Below are positions 1 through 8,612 of a stretch of 64,000 bases of DNA, piece after piece; position 1 is the first letter of the stretch; each line of letters opens with the position of its first letter. The notes under the pieces are model-generated. The model ran no database searches. It was not told the origin of the DNA and worked only from the letters and a program-made list of their open reading frames with translations. Where the stretch lies: contig NZ_JAJGRC010000002.1 of assembly GCF_020786625.1 (NCBI RefSeq), positions 248,001 through 312,000 of the forward strand. The letters are read 5' to 3'. A program made the translations under genes and the position numbers. The DNA comes from Salinicoccus sp. RF5. Its GTDB lineage: Bacteria > Bacillota > Bacilli > Staphylococcales > Salinicoccaceae.

Positions 1-781
1 GTATGGAAAATACGGTCAGCAGCAGTGCCCTCGGCACGCTGAAATTCATACTGAGTTGCCATAGGGTCGAGAATACAAGGGCATAGGAGCCAGTGGTGAA
101 TGCAATGACGATGATTTTGCCGAAGGCAGGGAACATCTTCCATGGTTCATTCGCGAACACCATGCCGGAAATGATGCGCAGGTAGCCGCCCGGCTTTGAC
201 TTGACGGTATATCGGACATCGACACCTTCTTCTTCTTCCTGGGGCGTTTCACGGATCAGGGGTGAGATGCGTTCGAAAATCCGCGAACCGATGAGCTTGC
301 GTGAATCCTTGTTCCTGAGGGCATCGAACTTCTGCTTGTCTTGGGATTCCATATGGGCCGCAGAGGCTTGCCGTCCTTCATCGGATGTGCCATAGTACAT
401 CTCGTTCATCAGCTGGAGTATTGACTCCTGAACGCGTTTCTTCATTGTGGTGAAGCCGAAACCGGGCAGGCTGAGGAGTGCTGCCGATCTGTCCTTCAGG
501 GCCTCGGCGACGACAGGACGTTCGTCTTTGAAGAGCGGCAGGTCGGTCAGGGCGATGGCATAGTCCCATCCCTCGTCATCCTTCTTGTCGCAGACGGCTT
601 CAATCACTTCCTTGGAATCATTCGTGCCGCCGGTAAGTATGTCATCATAGTAGTGGACATCCCACTCGTAATCATCCGTGATGTAGTAGTCGAGCATCCC
701 GGGTATCTCTTCGACGAGTTCGGCACCGAGCCGCTCTGCGATGCCGGGCGCTGTGATTAAAGCGATACTCTTTTTTTCCAT
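1..781 (-). CDS. Uncharacterised membrane protein, N-terminal part (cut by the window edge)
   Basis: An open frame on the minus strand runs from an ATG at 781, preceded by a strong GGAGGTGG site, off the left edge without a stop. About 260 residues are visible. It starts MEKKSIALITAPGIAE and has an acidic, soluble first part of about 210 residues, then a hydrophobic segment near the edge (IIVIAFTTGSYALVFSTLW). The opening resembles a Bacillus/Staphylococcus membrane family sometimes mislabelled as a methylene-tetrahydrofolate dehydrogenase, but I see no folate-enzyme motif. Function is unknown. It is divergent from the HAD hydrolase at 940, with about 160 bp between them. Confidence 0.75.
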   Translation of the reverse strand, partial: MEKKSIALITAPGIAERLGAELVEEIPGMLDYYITDDYEWDVHYYDDILTGGTNDSKEVIEAVCDKKDDEGWDYAIALTDLPLFKDERPVVAEALKDRSAALLSLPGFGFTTMKKRVQESILQLMNEMYYGTSDEGRQASAAHMESQDKQKFDALRNKDSRKLIGSRIFERISPLIRETPQEEEEGVDVRYTVKSKPGGYLRIISGMVFANEPWKMFPAFGKIIVIAFTTGSYALVFSTLWQLSMNFSVPRALLLTVFSI

Positions 782-939
782 GCAGCCACCTCCATTGCTG
801 TCTGATTTCATGCTTTCCTTTCTTATAACCGTATTTAGAGGAAGATATGCCTGCAATATGCATGTTTTTATGCAACCTCAAGTTTGCCCTTGGAGTCACA
901 GGGTAGCTTTAAACCAACATATGGAAGGGGATGAAAAGG

Positions 940-1596
940 ATGATCAAGGCGCTGGTATTCGATGCATATGGGACACTGTATGATGTCCATTCAGTCAAGG
1001 AGGCATGCGATTCGCTATTTCCGGAGAAGGGAGAGGCAATCAGCGCGGAGTGGCGCAAGAAGCAGTTGGAGTACTTTTTCCAGAGGCAGATGATGGGGCG
1101 TTACAGGCCTTTTGATGAAGTGACTCGTGATGCGCTGCGATATGCCTGCAAGGCGGAAGGCGCAAAACTTACAAAGGAAAACGAAGATATGCTGATGGAG
1201 GCCTACCTGGCGCTTGAGTTGTTCGAAGAGGTAAGGGATGTACTCGGGAAGCTCTCCGACAAGCAACGCGTCGTATTCTCGAATGGTTCGGAAAATATGA
1301 TTGGCCCGCTCGTCAATGGCCCCGACATTGCTGGTGACATCGACATGGTCATCAGTGCAGATGAAATCAAGCAGTATAAGCCGGCTGCGGCCGCCTACGC
1401 CCATGCACTGGACAGACTGGGAATTGAAAGGGATGAGGTGCTCTTCATGTCCTCGAATTCCTGGGATATCATGGGGGCGGCAAGTTTCGGTTTCCATACA
1501 GCCTGGATCAACCGGGGAGGTGCACAGCCTGAAACACTGGATATCCAGCCTGATAGGGCGTATACGGATTTGAATGGCATACTCGAGTGGATGTAG
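940..1596 (+). CDS. Haloacid dehalogenase type II-like HAD hydrolase
   Basis: The 218-residue product matches L-2-haloacid dehalogenases (HAD superfamily, cytoplasmic) in length and motifs. Asp8 in VFDAYGTLYDV is the nucleophile that would form the ester intermediate. SNGS is motif II, KPAAAAYAHAL carries the motif III lysine, and MSSNSWDIMGAASFGF is the motif IV region typical of the type II group. ATG 940 is preferred over ATG 931 because GGAAGGGG ends 10 bases before 940 but abuts 931. The gene is monocistronic and closed by a terminator. Activity on a halogenated acid is inferred from family only; many members are general phosphatases or have unknown substrates. Confidence 0.85.
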   Translation: MIKALVFDAYGTLYDVHSVKEACDSLFPEKGEAISAEWRKKQLEYFFQRQMMGRYRPFDEVTRDALRYACKAEGAKLTKENEDMLMEAYLALELFEEVRDVLGKLSDKQRVVFSNGSENMIGPLVNGPDIAGDIDMVISADEIKQYKPAAAAYAHALDRLGIERDEVLFMSSNSWDIMGAASFGFHTAWINRGGAQPETLDIQPDRAYTDLNGILEWM

Positions 1597-1601
1597 TTGT
1601 G

Positions 1602-1627
1602 GAAGGGCAGCCATGGCTGCCCTTTTT
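1602..1627 (+). terminator. Rho-independent terminator after HAD gene
   Basis: AAGGGCAGCC and GGCTGCCCTT form a near-perfect palindromic hairpin followed by a short T run, six bases after the stop codon. Confidence 0.8.
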
Positions 1628-1733
1628 AATGAATTTCGGACATTCCGGTGTATTTTACACGTAAAACTGATATGATGATGCTTAAATAATGAAACTGTTT
1701 GATGGACAAAAATAATAGGAAAGAAGCTGTCAT

Positions 1734-2480
1734 ATGGAAATATTATCGCTTATCGCCATATTTGTCGTTGGCATCGTCGTCGGCTTCATCAATATCGTCT
1801 CAGCGGGCGGTTCCATGCTTACACTGCCGATGCTCATATTCTTCGGACTGCCATCGAATGTGGCGAACGGGACGAACCGTATCGCCATACTGTTCCAGAA
1901 TGGATTTGCACTGTACCAGTTTCAGAAGAATGGGCACCTGAACTGGAAGTTTGGCCTGTTGCTGGCTATCCCGACCACCATCGCCTCGATATATGGGGCA
2001 CGGTTTGCGGTCAACATCGCAGATGACACATTCGATACATTATTGGCGGTGTTCATGGTCATCTTCGCAGTGCTGCTCATCATCAAGCCCCAGCGCTACA
2101 TAAAAAGCAAGTTCAACCCGAAGGTCGCGATCCCGCTGCTCGGGATCGCCTTCATACTGATCGGCCTATACGGCGGCGCACTTCAGGCAGGGGTCGGCTT
2201 CTTCATCAGCCTGACCCTGCTCATGCTCATTCCGAATATACCGATGGGGGAGATGCACGGGCTCAAGACGCTCGTCGTCACCATCTACATCTCGGTCTCG
2301 ACCTTCGTCTTCATCTTCAATGACCTGATCAGCTGGAAGTTCGCCATTGCGCTATCCATCGGTTCCGCAATCGGTGGGTCCATCGGCGGCAGGTATGCGA
2401 GCACCCTGCCCGACAAACTGCTGGAGAAGATATTGATCATCGCCATCATCTTCTTCGCGATCATCCTGCTCGTCAGATAG
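1734..2480 (+). CDS. TSUP family permease (TauE/SafE-type)
   Basis: A 248-residue polytopic membrane protein with about eight hydrophobic segments. The first helix runs into SAGGSMLTLPML, and ANGTNRIAILFQN follows, both hallmarks of the TauE/SafE (TSUP, formerly DUF81) family. The second half repeats the pattern (GGALQAGVGFFISL), as expected for a duplicated fold. Family members export sulfite, sulfoacetate or other organic anions; the substrate cannot be told from sequence. ATG follows AGGAAAG at good spacing. It stands alone between two terminators and converges on glnA. Confidence 0.85.
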   Translation: MEILSLIAIFVVGIVVGFINIVSAGGSMLTLPMLIFFGLPSNVANGTNRIAILFQNGFALYQFQKNGHLNWKFGLLLAIPTTIASIYGARFAVNIADDTFDTLLAVFMVIFAVLLIIKPQRYIKSKFNPKVAIPLLGIAFILIGLYGGALQAGVGFFISLTLLMLIPNIPMGEMHGLKTLVVTIYISVSTFVFIFNDLISWKFAIALSIGSAIGGSIGGRYASTLPDKLLEKILIIAIIFFAIILLVR

Positions 2481-2492
2481 AATAAAAATCAA

Positions 2493-2533
2493 GAAACCTG
2501 CCGGTTGGAATCATTCCAACCGGCAGGTTTTTG
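2493..2533. terminator. Bidirectional terminator between TSUP gene and glnA
   Basis: A 15-bp perfect stem (AAACCTGCCGGTTGG with its complement) around a short loop, with T-rich flanks on both strands. It lies between the convergent stops at 2480 and 2550 and can serve both genes. Confidence 0.9.
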
Positions 2534-2549
2534 TTTGTATTAACATGTT

Positions 2550-3884
2550 CTAGTGCTGTGTCAGATATTCATCAAGTTCCCACTCGGTGATCTGGGCGCT
2601 GTACATCTGCCATTCCAGCTGTTTGTTGTCGTAGAATTGCTTATAGATATGCTTTCCGAGCGCTTCCTGGATGACTGTATCTTCCCTCAATGCCTTGAGC
2701 GCGGTGTAGAGTGTCGTCGGGAGATCTTCGATGTTTTCGACATCCCTTTCCTTCTTCGTCATTTCATAGATGTTTTCGTCGACCGGCGTATCGAGTTCGG
2801 TTTCATTGCGGATGCCTTCGAGCCCTGCCTTCAGGATTGCGGCAGTCGCAAGATACGGGTTTGCGGATGGGTCGAGGGAACGGACTTCAGCACGCGTCGC
2901 CGCACCACGAGTGGACGGAATCCTGAGGAGTGGAGAACGGTTGCGGCCGCTCCACGCGATGTACTTCGGTGCTTCAAAACCGGACTGCAGTCGCTTGTAG
3001 GAGTTGACGAGCGGGTTGCAGACGGCAGTGTACCCTCTGGCGTGGTGCAGCAGTCCCGCCATGAAGTGGCGCATTTCCTTGCTCAGACCGAATTCATCAT
3101 TCTCATCATAGAAGACGTTCTTTCCGTCGCGGAAGAGGGAGACATTGTAGTGCATGCCACTTCCCGGTTGTCCATAAATTGGCTTCGGCATGAACGTGGC
3201 ATGGAGGTTGTAGCGTCTTGCGACCGTCTTCGCGACAAGCTTGAATGTCTGCAGGTTGTCGGAAGATGTGACGGCGTCTGCATATTTGAAGCTGATCTCC
3301 TGCTGTCCCGGGGCGTTTTCGTGGTGGAACATCTCCACTTCGAACCCCATTTCCTCAAGTGTACGGGAAATTTCACGACGGCATTCCTCGCCATCATCCA
3401 TTGCTGCGAGGTCGAAGTAGCCGCCCTCGTCACTTGGTTCGGTAGTCGGGTTGCCTTCCTTATCCAACTTGAAGAGGAAGAATTCCGGCTCGGCACCGAG
3501 GTTCATACCTTCATAGCCCATTTCTTCCATCTCTTTGACGACTCTCTTCAAGTTCGATCTCGGGTCACCTTCGAAAGGATTGCCGTCGATGTCATAGACA
3601 TCACAGATCAGTCTGGCGATTCTTCTGCCGTTGTGCTCCCATGGGAAGATCACCCAAGTGTTGAAGTCGGGCTTCAGGTACATATCGGATTCTTCCAGTC
3701 TTACGAAACCTTCGATGGAGGACCCATCGAACATCATTTCGCCGTCCAGCGCCTTGTCCAGCTGGCTGACTGGGATCTCCACATTCTTGATTGCACCCAG
3801 AATATCAGTGAACTGCAATCTGATGAATCTTACGTTTTCATTTTCAGCAATCCTTAAAATATCTTCCCTCGAGTACTCGGTCAT
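2550..3884 (-). CDS. glnA: Glutamine synthetase type I (GSI-alpha)
   Basis: The 444-residue product fits GSI-alpha enzymes of Firmicutes, which make glutamine from glutamate, ammonia and ATP as dodecamers. [10 protein letters not shown] lies near residues 51-60. [11 protein letters not shown], the metal-site segment [10 protein letters not shown], the flap-like [15 protein letters not shown] and [13 protein letters not shown] follow in order. The adenylylation-type tail of GSI-beta is absent, so control should be by feedback inhibition and GlnR-type repression. ATG 3884 is preceded by AGGAG. Unlike Bacillus and Staphylococcus, no glnR precedes it in this window, and I could not identify a convincing GlnR/TnrA box in the 205-bp upstream gap. 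Confidence 0.97.
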   Translation of the reverse strand: MTEYSREDILRIAENENVRFIRLQFTDILGAIKNVEIPVSQLDKALDGEMMFDGSSIEGFVRLEESDMYLKPDFNTWVIFPWEHNGRRIARLICDVYDIDGNPFEGDPRSNLKRVVKEMEEMGYEGMNLGAEPEFFLFKLDKEGNPTTEPSDEGGYFDLAAMDDGEECRREISRTLEEMGFEVEMFHHENAPGQQEISFKYADAVTSSDNLQTFKLVAKTVARRYNLHATFMPKPIYGQPGSGMHYNVSLFRDGKNVFYDENDEFGLSKEMRHFMAGLLHHARGYTAVCNPLVNSYKRLQSGFEAPKYIAWSGRNRSPLLRIPSTRGAATRAEVRSLDPSANPYLATAAILKAGLEGIRNETELDTPVDENIYEMTKKERDVENIEDLPTTLYTALKALREDTVIQEALGKHIYKQFYDNKQLEWQMYSAQITEWELDEYLTQH

Positions 3885-4017
3885 AAAGTAAACACGCTCC
3901 TAAGTTATTTTGTGCCTTTTGATTTTTGACACTATTCCATACTCTTTAACCTTAACATTACATGGATAAACGTAAAAATGATAACTGGTTGAAATTATAT
4001 GAATAGTTGCAGGAATT

Positions 4018-4047
4018 TTGGTTTTTAGGATTGCCTCGGGGTATATT
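4018..4047 (+). promoter_or_regulatory. Candidate sigma-A promoter of galM
   Basis: TTGGTT and TATATT lie 18 bases apart, about 43 bases before the galM start codon. Prediction by eye only. Confidence 0.4.
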
Positions 4048-4089
4048 GTTATTATTGGAAAATGATACTGGAAAGGCGATAGGTATAAT

Positions 4090-5097
4090 ATGAAAATCAA
4101 TAGAAAGAATCATGAAGATGGGATTGTGGAATACGTGCTGGAGAACGGTACAGGCATGAAGGTCGAACTACTGAACATCGGGGCAAGCATCATCGGTATC
4201 CATGTACCCGATAGGAATGGTGAGTTCAGCAATATCGTGCTACGGAATGAATCATTTGAGGAGTACAGGGGTAATCTGCACTTCCTCGGTGCCACCATCG
4301 CCCCTGTGGCGGGCAGGGTGAAGGATGCGCAGATTGAATTGGATGGAGAGGTACACCGCTTCGACAGCAACGATGGTCCGCATCTGCTGCATAGTGGTGA
4401 CGCAGGCGTGCATACGAAGATGTGGGAAGATGCTGTCATCGACGAAGATGGCATCGAAAAAGTGAAGTTCACGACCTCGGTCGAGGACTACCCCGGGACC
4501 CCCGAAGTGAGCATCCTCTATTCCCTCGGTCAGGACAATGCCCTGAAGCTCGAGTATGAAGTGAGGAGCATGGGGCCGACAGCCGTGGCACCGACCAACC
4601 ATGTCTATTTCAATCTGAACAGCGATACTGAGACCGCCATCGGCAACCATTTTGTGAGGAGCGGTGCCTCCCGATATCTCAAGATGGATGACACATTGAT
4701 CCCGGAATCCATCGCAGTATGTGAAGGCATATTCAATCTTCAGAAGGGCAAAGCGCTGCAGGAAGTGTTCGAAAGCGATGATGCACAGATCAAAGTGGCG
4801 AATGGCGGTTATGACCATTACTTCCTGTTGGAGGGTGAAGACCACATCGAAGTGTACGAGCCGAAGAGTGGGAGAAAGGTAACAATGGACACGGATTTCC
4901 CTGGACTTGTGTTCTACACGGGCAATAATCTGGATGATGGTCTGCCGCTCGCAGAAAGAAAACCGCAAAAATATATGGGGTTCTGCATGGAGGCGCAGGT
5001 GACGCCCGCTGCCCAGCATATGGATCTCGGGTTTGAGATGGAAGCTCAGGAGATGGACAGGAAAGAAACGATATTCAGATTCAGTGTGGAGAAATAG
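4090..5097 (+). CDS. galM: Aldose 1-epimerase (mutarotase)
   Basis: A 335-residue protein with galactose mutarotase motifs: the N-terminal NIGASIIGIHVPDR, GATIAPVAGRVKDAQ, a His-containing HLLHSGDAG, the catalytic-His region PTNHVYFNLN and GFCMEAQVTPAAQH, which carries the probable catalytic glutamate. It interconverts alpha and beta anomers of aldoses in the cytoplasm. Next to it, on the other strand, is the MsmX-like ATPase and then the xylose locus, so supply of the right anomer for sugar metabolism, perhaps xylose, is plausible. The ATG follows GGAAAGGCG. The gene is monocistronic and ends in a terminator. Confidence 0.92.
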   Translation: MKINRKNHEDGIVEYVLENGTGMKVELLNIGASIIGIHVPDRNGEFSNIVLRNESFEEYRGNLHFLGATIAPVAGRVKDAQIELDGEVHRFDSNDGPHLLHSGDAGVHTKMWEDAVIDEDGIEKVKFTTSVEDYPGTPEVSILYSLGQDNALKLEYEVRSMGPTAVAPTNHVYFNLNSDTETAIGNHFVRSGASRYLKMDDTLIPESIAVCEGIFNLQKGKALQEVFESDDAQIKVANGGYDHYFLLEGEDHIEVYEPKSGRKVTMDTDFPGLVFYTGNNLDDGLPLAERKPQKYMGFCMEAQVTPAAQHMDLGFEMEAQEMDRKETIFRFSVEK

Positions 5098-5127
5098 AAA
5101 GAGGGGCTGCAAAGCAGTCCCTCTTTT
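5098..5127. terminator. Bidirectional terminator between galM and the ABC ATPase gene
   Basis: AAAGAGGG and CCCTCTTT form the outer stem, with a GCTGC/GCAG inner stem. T runs follow on both strands between the two convergent stops. Confidence 0.85.
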
Positions 5128-5129
5128 GG

Positions 5130-6227
5130 TTATCTGATGGTTTTTTCAGTCTGGGCATCAAAGAAGATTGCCTTGTTCATATCGAAAGCAAGCTCTATCT
5201 GTGAATCGGGTTTGACATCCGTCCGTGAATCGATACGGGCAATGAACTTCTGGCCGTCATAATTGGAATGCAGGAAAATCTCTGCGCCCATAAGTTCTGC
5301 GACTTCAACATCTGCAGTCAGCGCAGCACCGGGTGCTGATTGTATGAAGAGCGGTTCATCGTGGATGTCTTCCGGTCGTATGCCAAGAATCACTTCCTGA
5401 TCCGTATAGCCTTGTTCCCTCAATACTTTCAGCTTACCCTCTGGAATTTTGAGTTTGCGTGAATTGGTCACGAAATGCTCATCCATCAATTTTCCGCGGA
5501 AGAAGTTCATTGCAGGCGAACCGATGAATCCAGCAACGAATATATTGTCGGGATGGTCATAGACTTCTTTCGGTGTGCCGACCTGCTGGATGTAGCCATC
5601 CTTCATGACAACGAGTCTTGTGGCCATGGTCATTGCCTCGGTCTGATCATGTGTGACATATATGGTTGTCGTCTGAAGTTTATGATGGAGGTTCTGTATC
5701 TCGGCACGCATCTGGACCCGGAGCTTGGCATCGAGGTTCGAGAGCGGCTCATCCATGAGGAAGACTTTTGCATCCCGGACGATTGCACGGCCCAGTGCGA
5801 CCCTTTGGCGCTGCCCGCCTGAGAGTGCTTTGGGTTTGCGGTCGAGATATTCTTCAAGCCCCAATATTTTGGCGGCGTTCCTGACTCGCTGGTCTATATC
5901 CTTCTTGTTCTGCTTCCTCAGTTTCAGACCGAATGCCATATTATCATATACGGTCATGTGTGGATAAAGGGCATAGTTCTGGAAGACCATCGCAATATCC
6001 CGGTTTTTTGGTTCCACATCATTGACGACCGCATCATCGATGCGTAGTTCACCCCCACTGATTTCTTCCAAACCGGCAATCATTCGAAGTGTGGTCGACT
6101 TACCGCACCCTGATGGACCAACGAAAACAATGAATTCCTTGTCTTTGATATGTAGGTTGAAATCTTCAACCGCGACTGCCCCGTTATCATAGACCTTTTT
6201 GATGTCGTTCAACATGAGTTCTGCCAT
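5130..6227 (-). CDS. msmX: MsmX/UgpC-type sugar ABC transporter ATPase
   Basis: A 365-residue ATPase of the CUT1 class. Walker [10 protein letters not shown] is at residues 37-45, the Q loop in [13 protein letters not shown], signature LSGGQRQR near 135, Walker B VFLMDEP near 155, and a C-terminal TOBE/OB regulatory domain from about 240. MsmX-type ATPases energise several sugar importers. The xylose-region importer at 8613-11705 has no ATPase of its own, so this protein is its likely partner (inference). The ATG has GGGG about seven bases upstream. The PucR-like gene upstream is on the same strand, 90 bp away. Confidence 0.93.
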   Translation of the reverse strand: MAELMLNDIKKVYDNGAVAVEDFNLHIKDKEFIVFVGPSGCGKSTTLRMIAGLEEISGGELRIDDAVVNDVEPKNRDIAMVFQNYALYPHMTVYDNMAFGLKLRKQNKKDIDQRVRNAAKILGLEEYLDRKPKALSGGQRQRVALGRAIVRDAKVFLMDEPLSNLDAKLRVQMRAEIQNLHHKLQTTTIYVTHDQTEAMTMATRLVVMKDGYIQQVGTPKEVYDHPDNIFVAGFIGSPAMNFFRGKLMDEHFVTNSRKLKIPEGKLKVLREQGYTDQEVILGIRPEDIHDEPLFIQSAPGAALTADVEVAELMGAEIFLHSNYDGQKFIARIDSRTDVKPDSQIELAFDMNKAIFFDAQTEKTIR

Positions 6228-6317
6228 ATTTCATATCCCCTTTGTCGTGTGGTTGCCTTTTATTCTAGAGGGCAGGGGGGTGGGATGTATATGGAAGGAG
6301 TGCACAATGATTGACGC

Positions 6318-7205
6318 TTATTTTGTGCACTTCTCCATATTGAGGCATCTAATGGCAAGCTGGACCTTTACCGCATCATCGAAATTACGTAGGTCAAGCC
6401 CAGTATTTTCACTGAACTTGTCCATCTTGTACAGCAGTGTATTCCTGTGCATGAACAGCTTTTTCGAAGCTACCGATATGTTCAGGCTACTTTTGAAGAG
6501 GACTGTCATTGCCTCGAGCCAGGCAGGGTCGTCTGCATAATCACCGAGCACTGAAATGATGTTCTGTTTGTCTTCCTGGGAAGTTCTATCGAGTATGAGG
6601 TCCGTCATGCCGTCCGTGAAGGATATGACGGATTGTCCCAGGGTGTTGAATAGGAGGCGGGCCTGCTCAGAAGTACGATCATGATAAGTCTTTGGGCTCA
6701 TGGCATCATAGTTGGCAGGCGCCACATAGAGCTTTATGTTCAGGTAGAGGTCGCTCATGATCAAATCGATGATTTCTCCGAATTTGATGGTTTCCTTCGA
6801 CTGCTCGATTTCTTCTATGATGATGCCTTCATGGGCATTCTTCCAGATGATTTTCACCTTCCGGTCGACTGCCTCCCTGAGTGCCTGATCGACGGCTTTG
6901 GGCTCAACATGCCTGGTGAGGATGTGGAAGTGGATGAAGCGGTAACTGGACTTCCAGTCAAGAGTCTGCCTTCCCTGGATGGCATCGGTCCACTTCTTCT
7001 CTTCATCTGTGGGCATTGGGAATTTCTCCCGGTACGGGGTGAGGAAGGCGGAAAGCACTGAAAAATCACGTTCGGAGAGCTCGGACTTGTCGATGCCGAT
7101 TATTTCATCATCCTCCATCACAAACCATATGTACCTTTCCCGTTCCGATTCTTCCCATGTGAAGGGGATGAGGGAAGGGAAAGCAGTCTTAAGTCTTGAA
7201 AACAT
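6318..7205 (-). CDS. PucR/CdaR-type transcriptional regulator
   Basis: A 295-residue protein. The last 60 residues contain the PucR-family helix-turn-helix (SLNISVASKKLFMHRNTLL, then YKMDKFSENTGLDLRNFDD). The N-terminal 230 residues have no signature I recognise and may sense a ligand. It lies directly after xylR (14 bp) and before the MsmX-like ATPase on the same strand, so control of carbohydrate uptake genes is a reasonable guess. GGAGG stands eight bases before the ATG. The closest named relatives are CdaR (sugar diacid) and PucR (purine) regulators, but the effector here is unknown. Confidence 0.82.
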   Translation of the reverse strand: MFSRLKTAFPSLIPFTWEESERERYIWFVMEDDEIIGIDKSELSERDFSVLSAFLTPYREKFPMPTDEEKKWTDAIQGRQTLDWKSSYRFIHFHILTRHVEPKAVDQALREAVDRKVKIIWKNAHEGIIIEEIEQSKETIKFGEIIDLIMSDLYLNIKLYVAPANYDAMSPKTYHDRTSEQARLLFNTLGQSVISFTDGMTDLILDRTSQEDKQNIISVLGDYADDPAWLEAMTVLFKSSLNISVASKKLFMHRNTLLYKMDKFSENTGLDLRNFDDAVKVQLAIRCLNMEKCTK

Positions 7206-7219
7206 GGAATCCTCCTTTC

Positions 7220-8413
7220 CTAAAGTGCGGTTTGGCTATATTGGTAGCTCCTCAGGAAGTTTTCGGTGGAAAAGGCGGCCATGCCCATTGCCGAAGAATG
7301 GGTGGAGAGGCCGGAGAAATCAAGGTGCAGCCCTTCCTTTTGGAACCATAGTGTCCCATCCAGTTTTTCTCTTATTGCAGGTTCAATCCATTCCTGTGCA
7401 GAGCTCATGCGGTTTCCGATGATGACCTGTTCAGGATTGAATGTATTGACGATATTCTTGACACCAAGGCCGATATAGCCGCCGACCGTATTGAAGAGTG
7501 AGAGGGCGCGCTCATCATTCTGCTGGGCGAGGTCAATCAGATATTCGAGGTCCCTCTGATCATTCGATTGAGGGGAGATATCGTATGCAGACATGGCTGC
7601 ATGCAATCCCTTTTCAGAAGCATAGAGCTCCCAGCACCCCTGGTTGCCACATGGACAGGGATTGCCATTCAGATCGATGGTCATGTGTCCCATCTCGCCA
7701 GAAAAACCGTTGTTGCCGCGATAGAGTTCTCCATTAAGCATCATGCCGATGCCGATACCGATACCGATACTGATGTAGAGGATATGATTGCTTTTGCTGC
7801 CAACACCGTATTTCTTTTCACCATAACATCCTGCATTCGCCTCATTTTCGATAATTACCGGGACCCCATACCGATCTTGCAGCTTGTCTTTTATCTCTAT
7901 GTTTTCCCAGTTGAGATTGGGTGCGAGCATAACCTGGCCCTTCAAGTCGACTGCTCCCGGAATGCCGACCCCAATCCCCACAATGCTGTAGGGGGTGTCG
8001 GGCTGTCTGGCAATGAGGTAATCGATTACTTCCAACGTATGTTGGATGGTTATCTCGTAGGATTCATATTCGTATTTGATATACTTTTCCATCAGAATCT
8101 CACCGGTGAGGTCGGTAAGCACACCAAGGATATAGTTGACGCCAAGGTCGATTCCTATGGAACAGCCGGCCATCCGGTTGAAGTTCAGCATGACCGGACG
8201 TCTGCCGCCACTGGATTTCCCAGGTCCGGACTCGTAGACCATATTCTCTTCAATCAGATCATTGACGAGGGAGGAGACCGTCCCTTTGTTCAAGCTGGTT
8301 TTAATTGCCGTTTCTGCTCTGGAGATCGGGGCGTAGCGCATGATCGTATGCAGTACGAGGTCCTTATTCTCCTGTTTGACCACATGTTGGTTCCAAGTCT
8401 TTGTTTTCTTCAT
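7220..8413 (-). CDS. xylR: Xylose repressor, ROK family
   Basis: A 397-residue ROK repressor. An N-terminal winged HTH occupies about residues 15-70 (LHTIMRYAPISRAETAIKT, LNKGTVSSLVNDLI). The sugar-kinase-like domain begins IGIDLGVNYILGVL, with GIGVGIPGAVDL, EMGHMTID and the ROK zinc motif CPCGNQGCWE. XylR blocks xylose genes until xylose binds. ATG 8413 is chosen over a TTG at 8431 because GGAAGGAG is seven bases before 8413. It is divergent from the ABC operon, and a matching operator lies before xylA at 12400, which supports the name. Confidence 0.92.
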   Translation of the reverse strand: MKKTKTWNQHVVKQENKDLVLHTIMRYAPISRAETAIKTSLNKGTVSSLVNDLIEENMVYESGPGKSSGGRRPVMLNFNRMAGCSIGIDLGVNYILGVLTDLTGEILMEKYIKYEYESYEITIQHTLEVIDYLIARQPDTPYSIVGIGVGIPGAVDLKGQVMLAPNLNWENIEIKDKLQDRYGVPVIIENEANAGCYGEKKYGVGSKSNHILYISIGIGIGIGMMLNGELYRGNNGFSGEMGHMTIDLNGNPCPCGNQGCWELYASEKGLHAAMSAYDISPQSNDQRDLEYLIDLAQQNDERALSLFNTVGGYIGLGVKNIVNTFNPEQVIIGNRMSSAQEWIEPAIREKLDGTLWFQKEGLHLDFSGLSTHSSAMGMAAFSTENFLRSYQYSQTAL

Positions 8414-8515
8414 TGAGTCGACTCCTTCCAATTGATCCTTATCGGGACAGCCCTCATGATAATGTTAAATATACAGTACATCATTCCTAAAAGAAATGAC
8501 GAAATGGATTTTGGT

Positions 8516-8562
8516 AAAACTTTGTTCATCCACTAGACAAATGAAGTTAGGGGTGCTATTCT
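8516..8562 (+). promoter_or_regulatory. Candidate promoter and XylR-like half-sites before the ABC operon
   Basis: TAGACA (8534-8539) and TATTCT (8557-8562) are 17 bases apart and fit a sigma-A promoter. Around the -35 box, AACTTTGTT and ACAAATGAAGTT form an imperfect inverted repeat that could bind XylR. The half-site spacing differs from the clear operator at 12400, so this is tentative. Confidence 0.4.
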
Positions 8563-8612
8563 ATCAACAAGAAATAAAAAATGATTGAAAAATCAAACAG
8601 GGGGTTTTTTTA

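Noticed and set aside
2553..3857. 434-residue open frame on the plus strand opposite glnA
   Set aside because: It is fully antisense to a canonical glutamine synthetase, has no ribosome site and shows no known motif; a shadow of biased codon use.
3885..4089. GlnR/TnrA operator upstream of glnA
   Set aside because: TGTNA-N7-TNACA matches were only partial, so no site is claimed.
4252..5112. 286-residue open frame on the minus strand opposite galM
   Set aside because: Antisense shadow of the epimerase gene with His- and Cys-rich composition and no supporting start signals.
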